Source: Zhengitettix transpicula (lineage: Eukaryota; Arthropoda; Insecta; Orthoptera; Tetrigidae). Taken from it: a stretch of 64,000 nucleotides of DNA. The stretch covers positions 60,886,897 to 60,950,896 of the forward strand of contig CM073591.1 in NCBI GenBank assembly GCA_037074705.1, in the 5' to 3' direction. Positions 34,621-47,060 of this stretch are shown piece after piece. The translations under genes were made by a program, and so were the position numbers. Under the pieces are notes generated by a model that was given only the letters and a program-made list of their open reading frames with translations, was not told the DNA's origin and ran no database searches. Positions within the stretch are counted from its first letter, which is position 1. Each line of letters begins with the position of its first letter.

Positions 34621-36159
34621 TTTGTTAATAAACATAATTTTCTGACTCAAGGCCGTATATATATTTATTTATAATATTTTAGGATGTAAGCGAGGAAAAA
34701 TTTAAAGAAATTAACAGAACCGATGCAACACATTTATTATAGGTTGGGGGAAACAATTTTTTTAACGATTCACAAGTAACTGGTATTGGCGAAGTGGTTT
34801 GAAAGTGGGATAGGCAAATTTTTAACGCGGCGGAAAACACATAGAAACATAAATAACTGCGAGGCTTGCGAGTTATTTATTGCATGCCATACATTGAAAT
34901 TGGATTCATGCAGGGCCAACAGGAGATCATTTCTGTGTTGTTTGTCTCGCAGAAATGACAAAATGCACGAGAATTTCAATATCTCTGTTAGATCACCGAT
35001 TCCCAAAGTGGTCTATATCGACCTCTAGGTTCGACTCCGAAATGAAGGGAGACCGTGTGAGCGAAAACAAAAATTGGGGGTTCATGAGAATGGATGCCAT
35101 TTAAGCAGGTCCAGACCTAAATTTTGGCTTTCCATAAATGGAATAATTCACATAACACAGTAGTACCAACGTACTATCTTTATATATCAGATTAATCCAT
35201 CCTGTGATTCTTCATGTATACATGTTTTGTTAAAATAGATTATTTATCCAACGACTAATTTTAAATTTGTAAAATTTCCTTTAATTCTGGGTCGAAGTTT
35301 ACGCTTCGTTTGACCGATGTAGCGAACTCTACAGTACAAACACTCAATCAATTCAAAATAATTTTTTTGTCAGTAAAGTGAGATAAAACTGGAGAGATCC
35401 CTGAACATGTTCTTTAGGCAATGTAAATTTTAATTTACATAAACCTTGTTTTTGGCCATGATACATTAATTTTATTTATTAAAACAAGTCATACAAAGTT
35501 TCCAGTTTTATTTATAAGCATTTATTTTATTTACTTCACTGAATTATATATTAATTAGGATAGTTCATAAAATTGTTCATTCCCTTTGTGGTCACAATAC
35601 TTGAAACTTGGAAAATCTTGAACATTTGATACTAGTATACTGATATCGTGTGGAATTACAGGATAACAGTCTAACATCGATATAAAAAGGTTCCAGCATT
35701 TTAGTTTTACTTGTCAGAATTAAGCTAATAAAGAAAAAAATGGCGGGGCGAATTTTCCCAATTTTTCACAGGCAAACAACCTGGATGATGTTGCTATCTA
35801 CGTCAACATGTAACCATTTAATTCATAGTGTAGCATATATGCAACATAACGTTTAGAATCATCCCATAGGCATCTGTTGGTTTATAAGATTAGTGGACAA
35901 CATGCCTTTATGGAAATGTGAAATTTTTGGCATCCATGGACATATTAAAACATGCCTTCCCCAGATTTCTATGAGGCAACCCCTTAAGTCAGATTTTTCT
36001 ACCCGCCGGCCAACTACGGAATATATTATTTTCTGTGTGGCTTTTATGTTGTTTTTTTTCCAAGAAAGAAAATTTAAGCGTTATTCTCAGGGAATTCTAA
36101 TTGAACTATAATAATAATTATCCAAATAATGTGAAATATTGATAAATCAGACCTAATTA

Positions 36160-36350
36160 TATTTGAGGCGGTTAATGACAGGGTGACTGTCTTGCATCAC
36201 AGAGGTCCCGGGTTCGAATCCCGGCGAGGGCATGGATTTTTGTGTTCGTGAGACTATCTCTTGTCAAATCGGTTCTCCGACAAGTCAAAATGAGTTCCCA
36301 TAATGAGGCACTAATAACAGGAGCTGTTAATGCGACTGCAAATAAATCAA
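36160..36350 (+). mobile_element. tRNA-derived SINE
   Basis: The head carries a near-perfect B box, GGTTCGAATCC (36211-36221), inside 'gaggtcccgggttcgaatcc'. The body 'caagtcaaaatgagttccca' then 'taatgaggcactaata' and the tail 'gcgactgcaaataaatc' match the SINE at 46238-46424. The A-box side is degraded. The tail runs straight into the ATAT target of the adjacent LTR. Confidence 0.82.
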
Positions 36351-36355
36351 TATAT

Positions 36356-37490
36356 TGTAATAAACAACAATTGAGCTTTAATTAATTTAAAGAATTTGAT
36401 AAATTTACCTCACGTGAAACGCCATTTATGTAATAATCAAATGGAAGGCGTTAATTAAATGAAATAATAATAAAAAATTAACAAAAAAATATTTATTTAT
36501 TTTGTGGCAATAAAGATAATTACAACAAAATTTGAGATCTTTCTCTCTCTCTCAGGGCCTCTGCTGGGTTTGATAATGGACAAAACAAATTGAGTTAAAA
36601 ATCTTATTAACAAACAGTTCACAATTTACCTAAACAATATGTCGATAGAAAGAAATTTAAAAGTAAAAAAAATTAACTCTGATTGACAATTAAAAGGGAA
36701 CGAAATCTGACTCTATACTTTAATTATCGTTTACAATTAATCATTAGTTTTGGTTTTGTTACTTACATCTGTCCAGCTGGTACCAGCATTCTTTTTGGTT
36801 TCGGAAGTACACTATTGCAAACTTTTACACTGATTCTAAAATGTCGACTCACAGATTTTACACTATTAAACCCAAAATTGATAGGCTCACAGGAACTCGG
36901 ATGATCCACCTGAATGTCAGCTATCTGATGTCTGCTCGCCTTACCGGAACCCTACGATTCGTAGATTTATTAGTCTTTTACTGAATTGGACGTAAACTGC
37001 AACGTATCTCCTTGACGATTTATTTTAACTGTTTATTCTTTCGGAGCGAACTAACTTTTCTTTAGCTCCTGGCTGTAGACTTATACTGCTTATACTTTTC
37101 AATTATTTACGCTGCAATACTTGCGGCGTGAATGTTTTCTTCGTATTAATTTACAACTTTAACTAGTTATACATTAACGATGTCTAGTCTCTGCTCAAAT
37201 TATATTTCTTGTTCTGCTCCTCATAATGTCTTTCCGCCATCAGCTCCTAACCATCTTTCTCCGCTAACTAACAGTTATGTTACTTGTTCTGCTTCTCACG
37301 ATGTTTTTCCGCGAACTGACTCCTAGCTCTCCCGAGTTTTAGCGCGCATACGCCATTTTTGACTTTTCGACAAAGCAAAACTGAGCTCGCTCCTCTCATT
37401 GGTGCTTTATTCGATGAGACCGCTATAATGGATTTCTCAAACAATTCAAATTTTATGTCCAAAAAATTAATGGCCTAATTAATTGGCATT

Positions 37491-37493
<3 letters not shown>
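36356..37493 (-). mobile_element. Solo LTR, 1138 bp, with internal primer-site-like motif
   Basis: The minus strand starts TGTAATGCCAATTAATTAGG and has a first end TTGATTATTACA (36418-36430). TGGCGTTTCACGTGAGGTA and ~40 bp follow, and then a second end TTGTTTATTACA at 36356. It shares 'ccgctataatgg' and 'gcgcatacgccatttttgac' (plus readings) with the LTR at 41181. Flanks are ATAT on both sides; the right one is a (TA)n array. Confidence 0.82.

Positions 37494-37534
<41 letters not shown>
37494..37534. repeat. (AT)n microsatellite at an LTR end
   Basis: A pure AT run beginning at the first base after the LTR terminus. Confidence 0.95.
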
Positions 37535-37536
<2 letters not shown>

Positions 37537-37978
37537 ATATATATAGAGGATAAAATCAGTGCTATGGCCTGTTAGTGAAATTAGTGTTGTTTAAATTAAA
37601 ATAAATCACGTGTGGACAAACCAAAGAAACTCCTACAAAATGGTATGTAAAAAAACAAACTTTCATCTGTAAACCATTAAGTAAATATCGTTTACCGCCA
37701 GATTTCGATAACTGTGCTAGATTCATATAAATTTTCACATTTTTTTGTTATTGAAAGTTATTGAAAGTTTAAATTCAGTTTTTTACTGTCTTTATTAGAG
37801 GCCCGATATCCGGTCCTGAAATTAAGATTTCTCATAAAAGTTGAAGCATAAACTTAAAATGTAAAAATCATTGAAGACCAAATTTGTAAAATAAATAAAT
37901 TTTGTTATCTCTTTAAAATTTATAATTTCAAAGTAAACTTCCTTTCATTTTACCTTTAAATAAAAGTGAATATATACA

Positions 37979-37984
37979 ATATAT

Positions 37985-38023
<39 letters not shown>

Positions 38024-38033
38024 AATTCTTCTT
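37979..38033. repeat. Interrupted (AT)n microsatellite
   Basis: AT dinucleotides with one 'aaat' interruption. It gives a chance tyrosine/isoleucine-rich frame on the minus strand. Confidence 0.9.
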
Positions 38034-38975
38034 CTCCCATTTCTTGAGCATTGAATAAGGTAAACTCAGACCATTCTGGCAGTGATAAGAGTGACACAGA
38101 CGTCCCTAAAACAGAGTTACATAGTTTTTGGCAAAAATGTTGGATAGTCCACTCTGGCATTAACCGCCTCATTTATGTTGAATATGTGCAACACCATGAC
38201 TTTGGTCATGTTTCATTTTTTTGTTATTTTTTCCGTATTGTATTCACAAAAATACATTTTAAAAAATCTACTATAAAACAATACAAAAAATCATGCACAG
38301 ACTTTTAAATTAGGTTTGTGGATATTTTGACAATAAGTTCTTCAGTGGATTATCGATCCGTAAGGTGGCATTGAAAAAACGGATGTCATATTACAAGAAC
38401 TGATCGTAATAAGTAACAACGAAGAACTTAAGGTACAGTTCAGAAAGAAATATCAGAAATTTCAGCTTCAGAGAGAGTCATACTTCTTCTCCTGCATTAC
38501 GGACTATCGTGAAAAAAGTTTTTGATAGCCTTTCCGTCCTCATACCTCTTGGATAGTTTTTTTTAGCGCGGTTTCTAATCTTATTACAAAAAATTAAACA
38601 GATTACAAATCGTTGATAGAGAAAATTTGTGGTTAAACTTAACTAAACTGTAGCCAAAATTGAAAATTTACTATTAAAACATCAGGCTCATCCCTCCAAT
38701 TAAAAAAAAAACTTTTCGTGCAGTTATTTTACATTATAATTTAACTAGATTTACGTTAAATTAATAAATGTATATAACATAACATGTGTTTTTAACTGTT
38801 TCAAACTACTGTTATAGCAATATAAGTGAGCACTGTGTAAGTTGTCAAAACCACATTTGAAGCTGAACAATTTGTCAAAAATTAATATTAGAATGGCCGG
38901 GGTCTACCCAAAACAGGAAAAAACATCGAAAGTGGTGTATGAGACAAAAAAGGGTTTGGAACCACTGTGCTAGAT

Positions 38976-41180
38976 GTACCGCGATATAGAAACACGAAAC
39001 GTCACTCAATGGATGTGCTCATTATCACTCTGTATTGTTCTTCCAAACAAAAGGAAAGGAGAGGGATCAGGTAAAGTATTGATTATATTATATTATAATG
39101 AGACATCATCAAACGTGAGTAAACAAATCATCCCTGACATAGTCTTAAACGATTTTACCCTCTTACAGATATTAATTTATAAATCTTTAACTTATGGAAT
39201 TGTTTAAATGCCAAGGACCTAATTCATTTTCCACCTGAACCATGACTGCTAAACCATTTAATTTAATATTGTTAATAAAAATTATTGTTATTTGTTACTA
39301 AATTAAATCCTTGGAGAAATATATAGTTTGTTATATTACATGAATTAGTGGATAAAAGTGAACGAAACGTTGAATAACGTTTTCAATTTAGAAATAATTA
39401 CTCTATGGATTTATTTAAAGTAAAATTTGTATAATTTGATTTTGGGTTGAATTTTTTTTACTATTATCAATTTTTAGTACACTGTGCATTGTCGGGTTAC
39501 TCGTCCTCCTCTACTTGAATTTATTAATAAAACACTGGAACAAATTTAAGCTGACAAACATATTTATTTGGTACTTAGGATGAGGAAATGTAAGAAAACT
39601 ACGTAATATGTGGAATTATTCAAACTTAAATCTTCGACATTCACCATTATCTGGCATTATAATTTATTTCTGTCAACTAAGACCTCGGTAACGGCCCTGG
39701 AATCACATTAGTTAGTCTGTTCAACAAGTACGGCGGACTGGACTGATTTAATGCAGGAGTTATCTAGCTATTTTAATGTTATAAACAGCCTTTAGTTTAA
39801 TTATAAACTGTTACAATATAACTGATCTCCTCGACGAAAAACAAATTGCGGAATAATTTTTTTATGAAGCAGTAAATGAATTTTGAACCACACTGCAGAG
39901 TTAATGGTTGTTTACAATCCATAACTGCTGTATTTTGTGTGCAAAGAAGAGATAATAAATTCCAGTACTTCGTTTTATGGCGAATATAAAAATGGTTAAA
40001 GGCAAAGAACAATAAAGTGAAATTATTCGCTTTCCGAAAGTTAGATTGTACTTAGACTGCACCTCGAAAGTGCTTCAGGCTCACTTGCCCCGTTCGCAAA
40101 AGCGGTATTTACATGCAGTTATGGATATAATGCTGAAAGTTTCGCAAACCATTCGCTTTTAAAATGACTTCACGTATTACTTTTCGCTTACAGCCCGTCG
40201 AACAGAATGTGCTTTATCTCTTTGTCAGTAGCAAACTTGTAATACAATGCTGAGATGCGATTCCAATTTCTTTAAAACGGATTGTTCCTCCGGAAGTATC
40301 AGTAGTTACGCCTATTTTTCAAGATAATGTTCATCTTCAGACATATCAAACTATTATTAAATTTCTCTTCTAATATTTCCATAAATCTTTGAAAAGGCCA
40401 TGTCAAAAATTTAGAATATTTAATATATTTAGCATATATTTATTATATTGTCAAATTCAAAATTAATCCATGGTTTATGAAAGGAAAATCTGCGAATACT
40501 TATGCAATGAATTCAAAGCTTGTTGGATAATAAACTGAAAGTAACGGAAATATTCTCCGAACACTAAGGCGTTTGATATTTACTTCGAAAACTCAATGTC
40601 TATATTATTGTTATAATTGCATTTAAATAATCGGAAAGAACATAATTCCGTAGAATGCAGAGTCGCCAGAAATTATTTGTCCAATATGAAGAAAAAAACG
40701 TTTGGAATCTGACAGGGGTTGATTTTATACCCATTTCTTTTTATATTTTTATGTGTAAACGACCTCTCTCTAAACATATTAACATTTCTAAATTCGTCTG
40801 ATACGCTGGCAACACGAACGTAACACTATCGCATTGTAATTCGACTATACTCAACCTGAAGGTTTCTTGAAAATTCTTTACAACGCAGTAAAAAGTTCCG
40901 TACAGTTATTGTAATGCGGGAATGGCGTCAAAAGTAATGGATTAACGCCAAAGTAAGACCTAATACTTTTTTGAATAATAATTATTAGTTTTGAGGCGTG
41001 ATCAGACGTTAGGCTACGTTTATAGTTTCCTGTTTAAGTTCATTTCATTGTGATTAACCATATTTTACTGAGTTTCTTATTGCTTGGTAAGTTACGTTCC
41101 TCAAAATTCAAAACACTGACTGAAAGACAAAAGTTAATTTACTGTTGGCTAAAATGTTCTAAATTGAGAATTTAATATAT
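38976..41180. other. No recognisable feature
   Basis: AT-rich DNA. A possible, very weak PLE-like scrap ('gaacgaaacgttg') is at 39359-39371. No ORF is convincing. Confidence 0.5.
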
Positions 41181-42055
41181 TGTAGCAATAGTTAATTAGG
41201 CCATTAATAGTTTTTGAAAAAATTTGAAATGCTTGATAAATCCATTATAGCGGTCTTATCGAACAAAGCAACAATGGAAAAGCGAGCTCAGCTGTTTGTC
41301 GAAAAGTCAAAATGGCGTTAACGCGCGCTAAAGCATAGTCAGTTGGCGGCGGGACATTTCAGAGGACGGAACAAATAATACTAGAGCAGAGACTAGTCGT
41401 CGTTAATGTATTATTAAACAAAGTTGTGAATTTAAGACAAAGTAAAAACATTCACGGAAGTATTACATCGTAAATATCGCTAAGTAAAAGCAGTTTCGTC
41501 CAAACAGAACTTTGAAAAATCTTCGCGGAGAAATTAATCCAGGAGAACATTGGTAAATTATTGTGGAGCGGAGCAATCAACGGAATACAGCCAATCTTGC
41601 CAAATTTTAAAGTGAGGTGTAGAATCAGTGAAAACCAAGGCCTGATATTAAATAGTTAAAGAGTGTAAAAGTGTCCGAACGAGGTAAAATTGATTGCTCT
41701 GATACCAGACCGACGGTCCGTAAGTAACATAATTTTGAATAATATTGTAAACGCAAATTAAAGGATAAAGTCAGATTTCGTTCTCTTTTAATTGTCAATC
41801 AAAGTTAATTTCTTTACTTTTTAATTTCTTTCATTCTTTCGACAGATTGTTTAGGTAAATTGTGAACTGTTTTGTTAATAAGATTTTAAATCATTTTTTT
41901 GTGTTCATTATCAAACCCAGTAGAGGCCCTGAGAGGACAGATCTCAAAAATTTTGTTTGTAATTATCTTTTATTGCCACAAAACGAAATAAATATTTTCG
42001 ATTGTTAATTGTTTAAACATTTTATTTAATTAAAGCCAACCTGTTGTTTATTACA
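41181..42055 (+). mobile_element. Solo LTR, 875 bp
   Basis: It runs from TGTAGCAATAGTTAATTAGG to GTTGTTTATTACA, with the family blocks 'cattatagcggtcttatcga', 'gtcagatttcgttctc' and 'cccagtagaggccctgagag'. The flanks are atat / ataa. It is closest to the minus-strand LTR at 36356-37493, but has only one TTACA end and no internal primer-site-like motif. Confidence 0.87.
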
Positions 42056-42209
42056 ATAAATTATAATATTTTGTTCGGGTTCAATTCTTTTAAAACAGAT
42101 ATTTGTTTTAAAAAAAGTGAAGACAATATTTCTCACCAGCTGGTAAGCTGTTAATTTTATTCTCAAAGGTTAAAATGGTAGTTTTTAAAATTAACATATA
42201 CGGAAAAAT

Positions 42210-42305
42210 ATCGACCGGACCGGGAATCGTACCCGGTATCTCGGAGTGTCGATTCGGATTCCTCAGATGGTAAAGATCATCCGTGCTCGATTCTCGGTCT
42301 GGTCA
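42210..42305. repeat. tRNA-like sequence in partial inverted arrangement
   Basis: The left part, read on the minus strand, has 'cgattcccggtccggtc'. The right part, read on the plus strand, has 'ctcagatggtaaagatc' (A-box-like) and 'cgattctcggtctggtc'. The two halves are inverted relatives of each other. This is likely SINE-derived; no intact tRNA gene. Confidence 0.4.
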
Positions 42306-42309
42306 AGAC

Positions 42310-43441
42310 TTTTCCATCAAGATCATTTGATTCAATTTCACGGCCTCTTTGGCTGAGCTTTGTTTCGAATAAGTTCTTCTGTTTTTGAGTTAATAAACAC
42401 ATATTTAATTGAAATTGTTTTTAACGATATTTCGGCTAGCTTCCCAAAATTAAAATCTGTCATAAATCAATAGTAAATGTATCTCATAATAGTTATTAAT
42501 ACCGTTCAACTCCAATTATAGTCTGTCGACTGAGGTTGAGACCGGTTTTAAGCTTCGGAAAATATGACGTTATGGGAGAAGAAAGTGTCAACGTTATCTC
42601 TCCTAATACTGTGGAAATGAGGGGGAGAATGAGTCGTTTTGCCTTTAAAGGTGGACGCAACGGTCAATACCGGGGAATAAGGGAGAACAGAATCCTCTAC
42701 ACGGACTAAACACGTGAGCTGATACATTTTAACTCATTTGTTCATCTGTTTGATTGCAACAAACAGCCAAAGAGTGTCATTACCGAAAATTATAAATGCA
42801 GATATATTAGCTAGTATGTATTTTGAAGTGTATTGAACTCCATAATAATATGTAAACTTATTTTTAATTTTCATTACTTTATCAATAATTTTTCTATTCA
42901 TTGAACAATTTTACGTCGTTATAATTCTTGAAATAACAAAACAATTAGATAATATACAGTTGTATTATATGTTGATTAATATTCTATTTATTAAAGAAAG
43001 AAAAGAACAAAGAAGAGAATCAAAACACCAGCGTACACCACCTTGTGCTCATACAAAAAGAATACAAATGTATTGTACAAAAATGGCAAAAGAGGATAAG
43101 ACACTGAAAATAAATTTTAATACATTTCTTATTTCGTAAAATTCTGTATGCGTTATATTAGCGGTGTTTACATCGATTGTCATTTTGAAATATATAAACG
43201 GTCATTTAATTGAATTCAATTTTAGTCCTTTAAGTTTCAGTCAGTAAAGTTCTTTCGAATATAAAACGGTGCTATAATAATAAATAGTATATCGTCGGAT
43301 AAAGTATAAGGAAATATTTGATTTCAACTAATTTAAAATGTCATAAAAATTGACGAAGCAACACCCAAGTAAATTAATTTTTATACAAATATATGTAATT
43401 CAATTTCTCGCACTTTTATGAGAACAGAGTACCAGAAATTA
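42310..43441. other. No recognisable feature
   Basis: AT-rich DNA without supported ORFs or repeats. Confidence 0.5.
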
Positions 43442-44130
43442 TCTAAAAAATAAAATAGGTTGAACGTGTGTTTTTGTCTGTAAGTATGTGCCGCATACAA
43501 ATGTACACCCGTGGAGAAAATTTCACCAAATTTCGTACATTTGTTCCTTTAAAACCGGAAACAAACTCTGCGGGGGTAAGACACATAACCACCCCCAAGG
43601 GCGGATGTGGACGGGTGTTAAAATATTCAAGCATGCTGAAACTTCCGATATTTAAGTCAGATCAATATTTTTAGAGGTCAAAGATATTGATAGTTATCTC
43701 TGTATAATAATAAATGTAAGGAGCACCCTTAGGGGTGGGGGTGGAGGGCCGTTACAGGAAAATAATGCGAATACAACCGAGATAGGAGTCAAATTAAGGG
43801 GTTTATGGATGTCGCTGAGTTTAATTATGACATTTAACTTTCTATTTAACCCCTCAGGGGCGGGGGTGGACAGTGGTGGAAATTTTGAAACATGCAAACA
43901 CAGTCGATATTTTCGTTGAATAAATATTTTTAAGGGTTAATTTGATTTATAGTATTTCTCCCGATGTTGTTTGTGTATAATTTCAACCACATTCGGCATG
44001 GTAGATGAACACGCTTAGGGGTGGGGGTGGAGGAGCGTTAAATAAAAATAACGCAAAAGCAACCGAGATTGAAGTCAAGTCTAGGGTTATGAATATATGA
44101 CAACACGGGCAATGTCCGGCACCATGTTTG
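43442..44130 (+). mobile_element. Non-autonomous Helitron-like element, two internal units, decayed 3' end
   Basis: It begins TCTAAAAAATAAAATAGG and follows the 16449 element through two units with G-rich blocks ('cccttaggggtgggggtgg') and 'gagataggagtcaaat'. The 3' end 'gggcaatgtccggcacc' keeps the hairpin position, but CTAG has become TTTG. Confidence 0.72.
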
Positions 44131-44306
44131 TTACATAATAAACTAAAATCATCGACTTCGGTTATGCTATCGTTTGTAGTTTATAAATGACATTAACGTA
44201 CTAATGTGCTACATTACGCGTTACTTGTCACACATAAATGAGGAACCGCGATGTATTCGTTGATAGTTTAATTAACTCTATTTAATATCTAATACATAAC
44301 TAATTA

Positions 44307-44308
<2 letters not shown>

Positions 44309-44338
<30 letters not shown>
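44309..44338. repeat. (TA)n microsatellite
   Basis: A TA run of about 30 bp. Confidence 0.95.
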
Positions 44339-44341
<3 letters not shown>

Positions 44342-44813
44342 GTGAGAAAATAAGTAGGCGATTAAGGTAATTTCATAAAAATGAATTGTTTCCGAGCGTT
44401 CTGTTGGTTTCCATCCTCGAGCTTGCTCACTTCACTGTGGCCAGCGGTGTTTTACCCTAGCTATTTATAGCTGCCACATGAATTAATGAGAGTTGAATTC
44501 AGCGGCGCACCTTCAGTGTTCGCTAAAACCAACGTATTAATTAAATGTTACCACTCATGCGGAAGTCAACCCGGGTCCACTGAAGGGATTTCATCATCTA
44601 GAAGTGAACAACTGTACCCACTACAAAATATGGTGAACTTGTACTCATCAACAGTGTTCTTTAAACCACAACCGATATACGGTGGATTAATTTAAAAGAA
44701 GATATAAACTGTAAAACCCAAATTAATTCAATTCGAATCGATTAGTGTGCTGTTAAACTGTAATAATGAATTGGGTTCAATTGTAAAATAAAATAAAATT
44801 AGGTCTGATTGAA

Positions 44814-45017
44814 AATTGATAAGGGTAGCCAAAGCAGACAAAATACGTTATAATACCATACAAAGTTTCTAGAACTCTCGAACTGACTAGTGCAGTTGTG
44901 TCTCTATCAGCACTGACATATTTTCTGCACCTGAAGAAAGGAACAAGGCTTCCAGAAACGTTGTGTGGTATTTATATTATCACTTATTTTGTCTGTTTTG
45001 GCTATCCTTATTATTAG
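44814..45017. repeat. Penelope-like inverted repeat with hammerhead-like motif
   Basis: The arm 'gataagggtagccaaagcag' followed by 'acaaaatacgttataatacc' is inverted at 44951-45017 ('ggtatttatattatcactta' then 'ttttgtctgttttggctatc'). Between them, 44929-44964 reads CACCTGAAGAAAGGAACAAG then GCTTCCAGAAACGTTG: a hammerhead-like order with stem GGAA/TTCC and an intact GAAAC. The same arm recurs alone at 60220-60275. Confidence 0.55.
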
Positions 45018-45019
45018 GG

Positions 45020-45835
45020 TTCCATTTTATCCAGAGCCTAAAATTAATTTAAATTGGTGAAATGTTACTAAAAACTATATAGTTTAGAGAATGACCGCAG
45101 AAACGTCAACATCTAGAAATATGAACCTGGTGCTTAACCGCGAAAAATGTATTAATAATTTACACCCGGAAAGCTTACATTAATTAATTATATATGTATT
45201 ACTTAAAGAATCGAATTTAATGTGTCCAAGAATGGAACGTGCAGTTGTAAGACGTCTTTCAATGCTTGTCTCGTTTACCGTATTTTCATATCTCCTTGTT
45301 AAAAATAAAATCTTATATTTCCTACTTGTCATCAAGTCTCTGAATTTGAGTATAACTACCGGTTTTTACTCCGTGAAAACTAATTATCAACTTCTGATTG
45401 TGTGTTTACGTTAATTGTATTCCCTGCTTCAAGCCAAAATTTTCCCTACTTTCGAAACTGGTCGTTTATGCAGGTTTATCTCTCTGTTGGATGAATGAAT
45501 CGTCCACACCGTAGTCGTTTTGGAGAGTCCATCAAGTGACGTCGATAATTCTGGCCGTTGTTTAACGTTTAAACTACGACGTTCCATGCTGGGGCAAACA
45601 TGACGGATGGCTAATGGAAGTGTGAGGTCTATGTTATCATGCCTTCCGATCGGACTCGCTCTCAGAGGAACCGACAGAATTGAGCAGCATCCGGTTAGGA
45701 CAAAACATTTTAGTTTCTGAGAATGTTTGGGCGTCGTTTCCTTCGGCCAGCTATATTAATTACCGCCAAGTATAGATACCAGATTAAGTCATAAAAATAA
45801 ATATGTGAATGTAAGTGGCTGTACGCGAGAGAAGG
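45020..45835. other. No recognisable feature
   Basis: No supported ORF or repeat, although 45590-45760 is somewhat richer in GC. Confidence 0.45.
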
Positions 45836-45840
45836 TGAAA

Positions 45841-45947
45841 AGAGAGAGACAGAGAGAGAGACAGAGAGAGAGACAGAGAGAGAGAGACAGAGAGAGAGAG
45901 GCAGAGAGAGAGAGGCAGAGAGAGACAGAGAGAGAGAGAGAAAGACA
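45841..45947. repeat. (GA)n microsatellite with periodic ACAG/GCAG interruptions
   Basis: The GAGAGAGACA-type unit of 10-14 nt is repeated about nine times. Leucine/serine-rich frames on the other strand are artefacts of the repeat. Confidence 0.95.
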
Positions 45948-46237
45948 GAAGTCGCGGTGACCACCCATTCCCGTTGTTGTATTGATTGGTCCTCTGAAGA
46001 GAGCTTCCAAAACGATTACACCTCCGGGGGAAAAAAAGAGCATATAACTTTTTAAAAGTATTTTAAAGGTACTTATGTAATTTCCAATTGTTTAACCCAT
46101 TAAGAATTATTACTTAAAATAATTAGTGGAAAAACGACCAAAAATCAGAATTAATTTTTAAACTTTGTAGTTTGCAATTAACTAAAATACATAATGTTTC
46201 TTCCCATGGTTTAGGGACGTATCTAAAAAATAAAATC

Positions 46238-46424
46238 CGATCTCCTGTGGTGTAGGGGTCAGAGTGACTGCCGCGCATCGCAGAGGAGCCGGGTTCGAAT
46301 CCCAGCGTGGGCATTGGTGTTTACGTGTGTGAGAGATACTTCGTCAAATCAGTCCCACGGCAACATAAATTGAGTTCCCATAATGAGTCGTTGATAACCT
46401 GAATGCGACTGTAAATAAATAAAT
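46238..46424 (+). mobile_element. tRNA-derived SINE
   Basis: The A-box region is TGGTGTAGGGGTCAG (46248-46262) and the B box is GGTTCGAATCC (46292-46302), with normal spacing. A non-tRNA body follows ('ttgagttcccataatgagtc') and an AAATAAATAAAT tail. It matches the SINE at 36160-36350 along its length. Pol III promoter elements look intact. Confidence 0.85.
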
Positions 46425-46682
46425 GTTTAAAGTAAACTAATTCAGGAATATAATGAAAAAGTTGTATATTTTATTGTTTATAAATAAATTCTGAATTTGG
46501 GTCAATTTCCACTAATTATATTTAATAACAGTCAGATAAAGTTCAATTTTTAATTATACATTTTTTTGGATAAAATATGGTTGTGGAATTACTGCAAAAA
46601 AAAAAAGACGAAACATGGAAATGTTTCGTGTTAAAATTTACGTCTGTATATACATAAAACGATTATGAACATTTACGGCCCT

Positions 46683-46794
46683 AAACAGACCTCACAAGAA
46701 TATGAACAAATATGACGCTTACAAGTACCTCAGAAGGTCCACAAGCCTGTGGAGGAAACGTCGTATTTGTTTATATTCTTGTGAGGTCAGGTTT
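46683..46794. repeat. Inverted repeat (~34-bp arms) around a hammerhead-like motif
   Basis: The arm 'aacagacctcacaagaatat' then 'gaacaaatatgacg' is mirrored by 'cgtcgtatttgtttatattc' then 'ttgtgaggtcaggtt'. The loop (46727-46763) contains CTCAGAAGGTCCACAAGCCT then GTGGAGGAAACG, in which TCCACA pairs with TGTGGA ahead of GAAAC. Confidence 0.55.
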
Positions 46795-46819
46795 TATGTT
46801 TATAATTGCATTGTTTCGT

Positions 46820-47046
46820 TTAGTAATAAAAATGTAGAGGACCAACAGTATGGGATGACCATGAATTAAGTATTAATAAGAACTGCGATATTAAAAAGTT
46901 GGAGAAGATACAGCGGCCGATAAACGCTATATGAAACACAATTAAATATGTTAATATGCTTTATTATAATCCAATGAGCAGAAAAAAATTGTATGATAAA
47001 TTCCACACTACGTTTCTGAAAACTTTGTTGCTTTCTTCGGATATTG
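46820..47046 (+). pseudogene. Possible LINE reverse-transcriptase C-terminal scrap
   Basis: One frame reads DDHELSINKNCDIKKLEKIQ, then a possible continuation NMLYYNPMSRKKLYDKF. IKKLEKIQR is a common motif near the C-terminus of Jockey/CR1-group RTs. The remainder does not align convincingly by eye. Confidence 0.3.
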
Positions 47047-47060
47047 ATACTAGTAGAGCT

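Larger units (their letters stand above)
34994..38967. mobile_element. hAT-type element, ~4 kb, with 8-bp target duplication and nested insertions
   Basis: The left end is CACCGATTCCCAAAGTGGTC and the right end is the inverse-type GGGTTTGGAACCACTG. hAT ends of the CAGTGGTTCCCAAA type are common in animals. The flanking octamers are TGTTAGAT (34986-34993) and TGCTAGAT (38968-38975), 7 of 8 identical, which fits the 8-bp duplication of hAT transposons. Inside lie a SINE, a solo LTR and two TA arrays. I found no transposase, so the element is non-autonomous or decayed. Confidence 0.6.

Noticed and set aside
36200..36235. Possible tRNA gene (B box GGTTCGAATCC)
   Set aside because: The A box is degraded, no anticodon stem is recognisable, and the flanking body matches a second SINE copy, so it is a SINE head.
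45710..46043. Leucine/serine-repeat ORFs that look like secreted proteins
   Set aside because: They are translations of the (GA)n microsatellite at 45841-45947 in two frames, with no coding signal outside it.
46123..46314. ORF with GFEPGSSAMRGSHS
   Set aside because: This is the antisense of the SINE's tRNA-like head, a common false protein.
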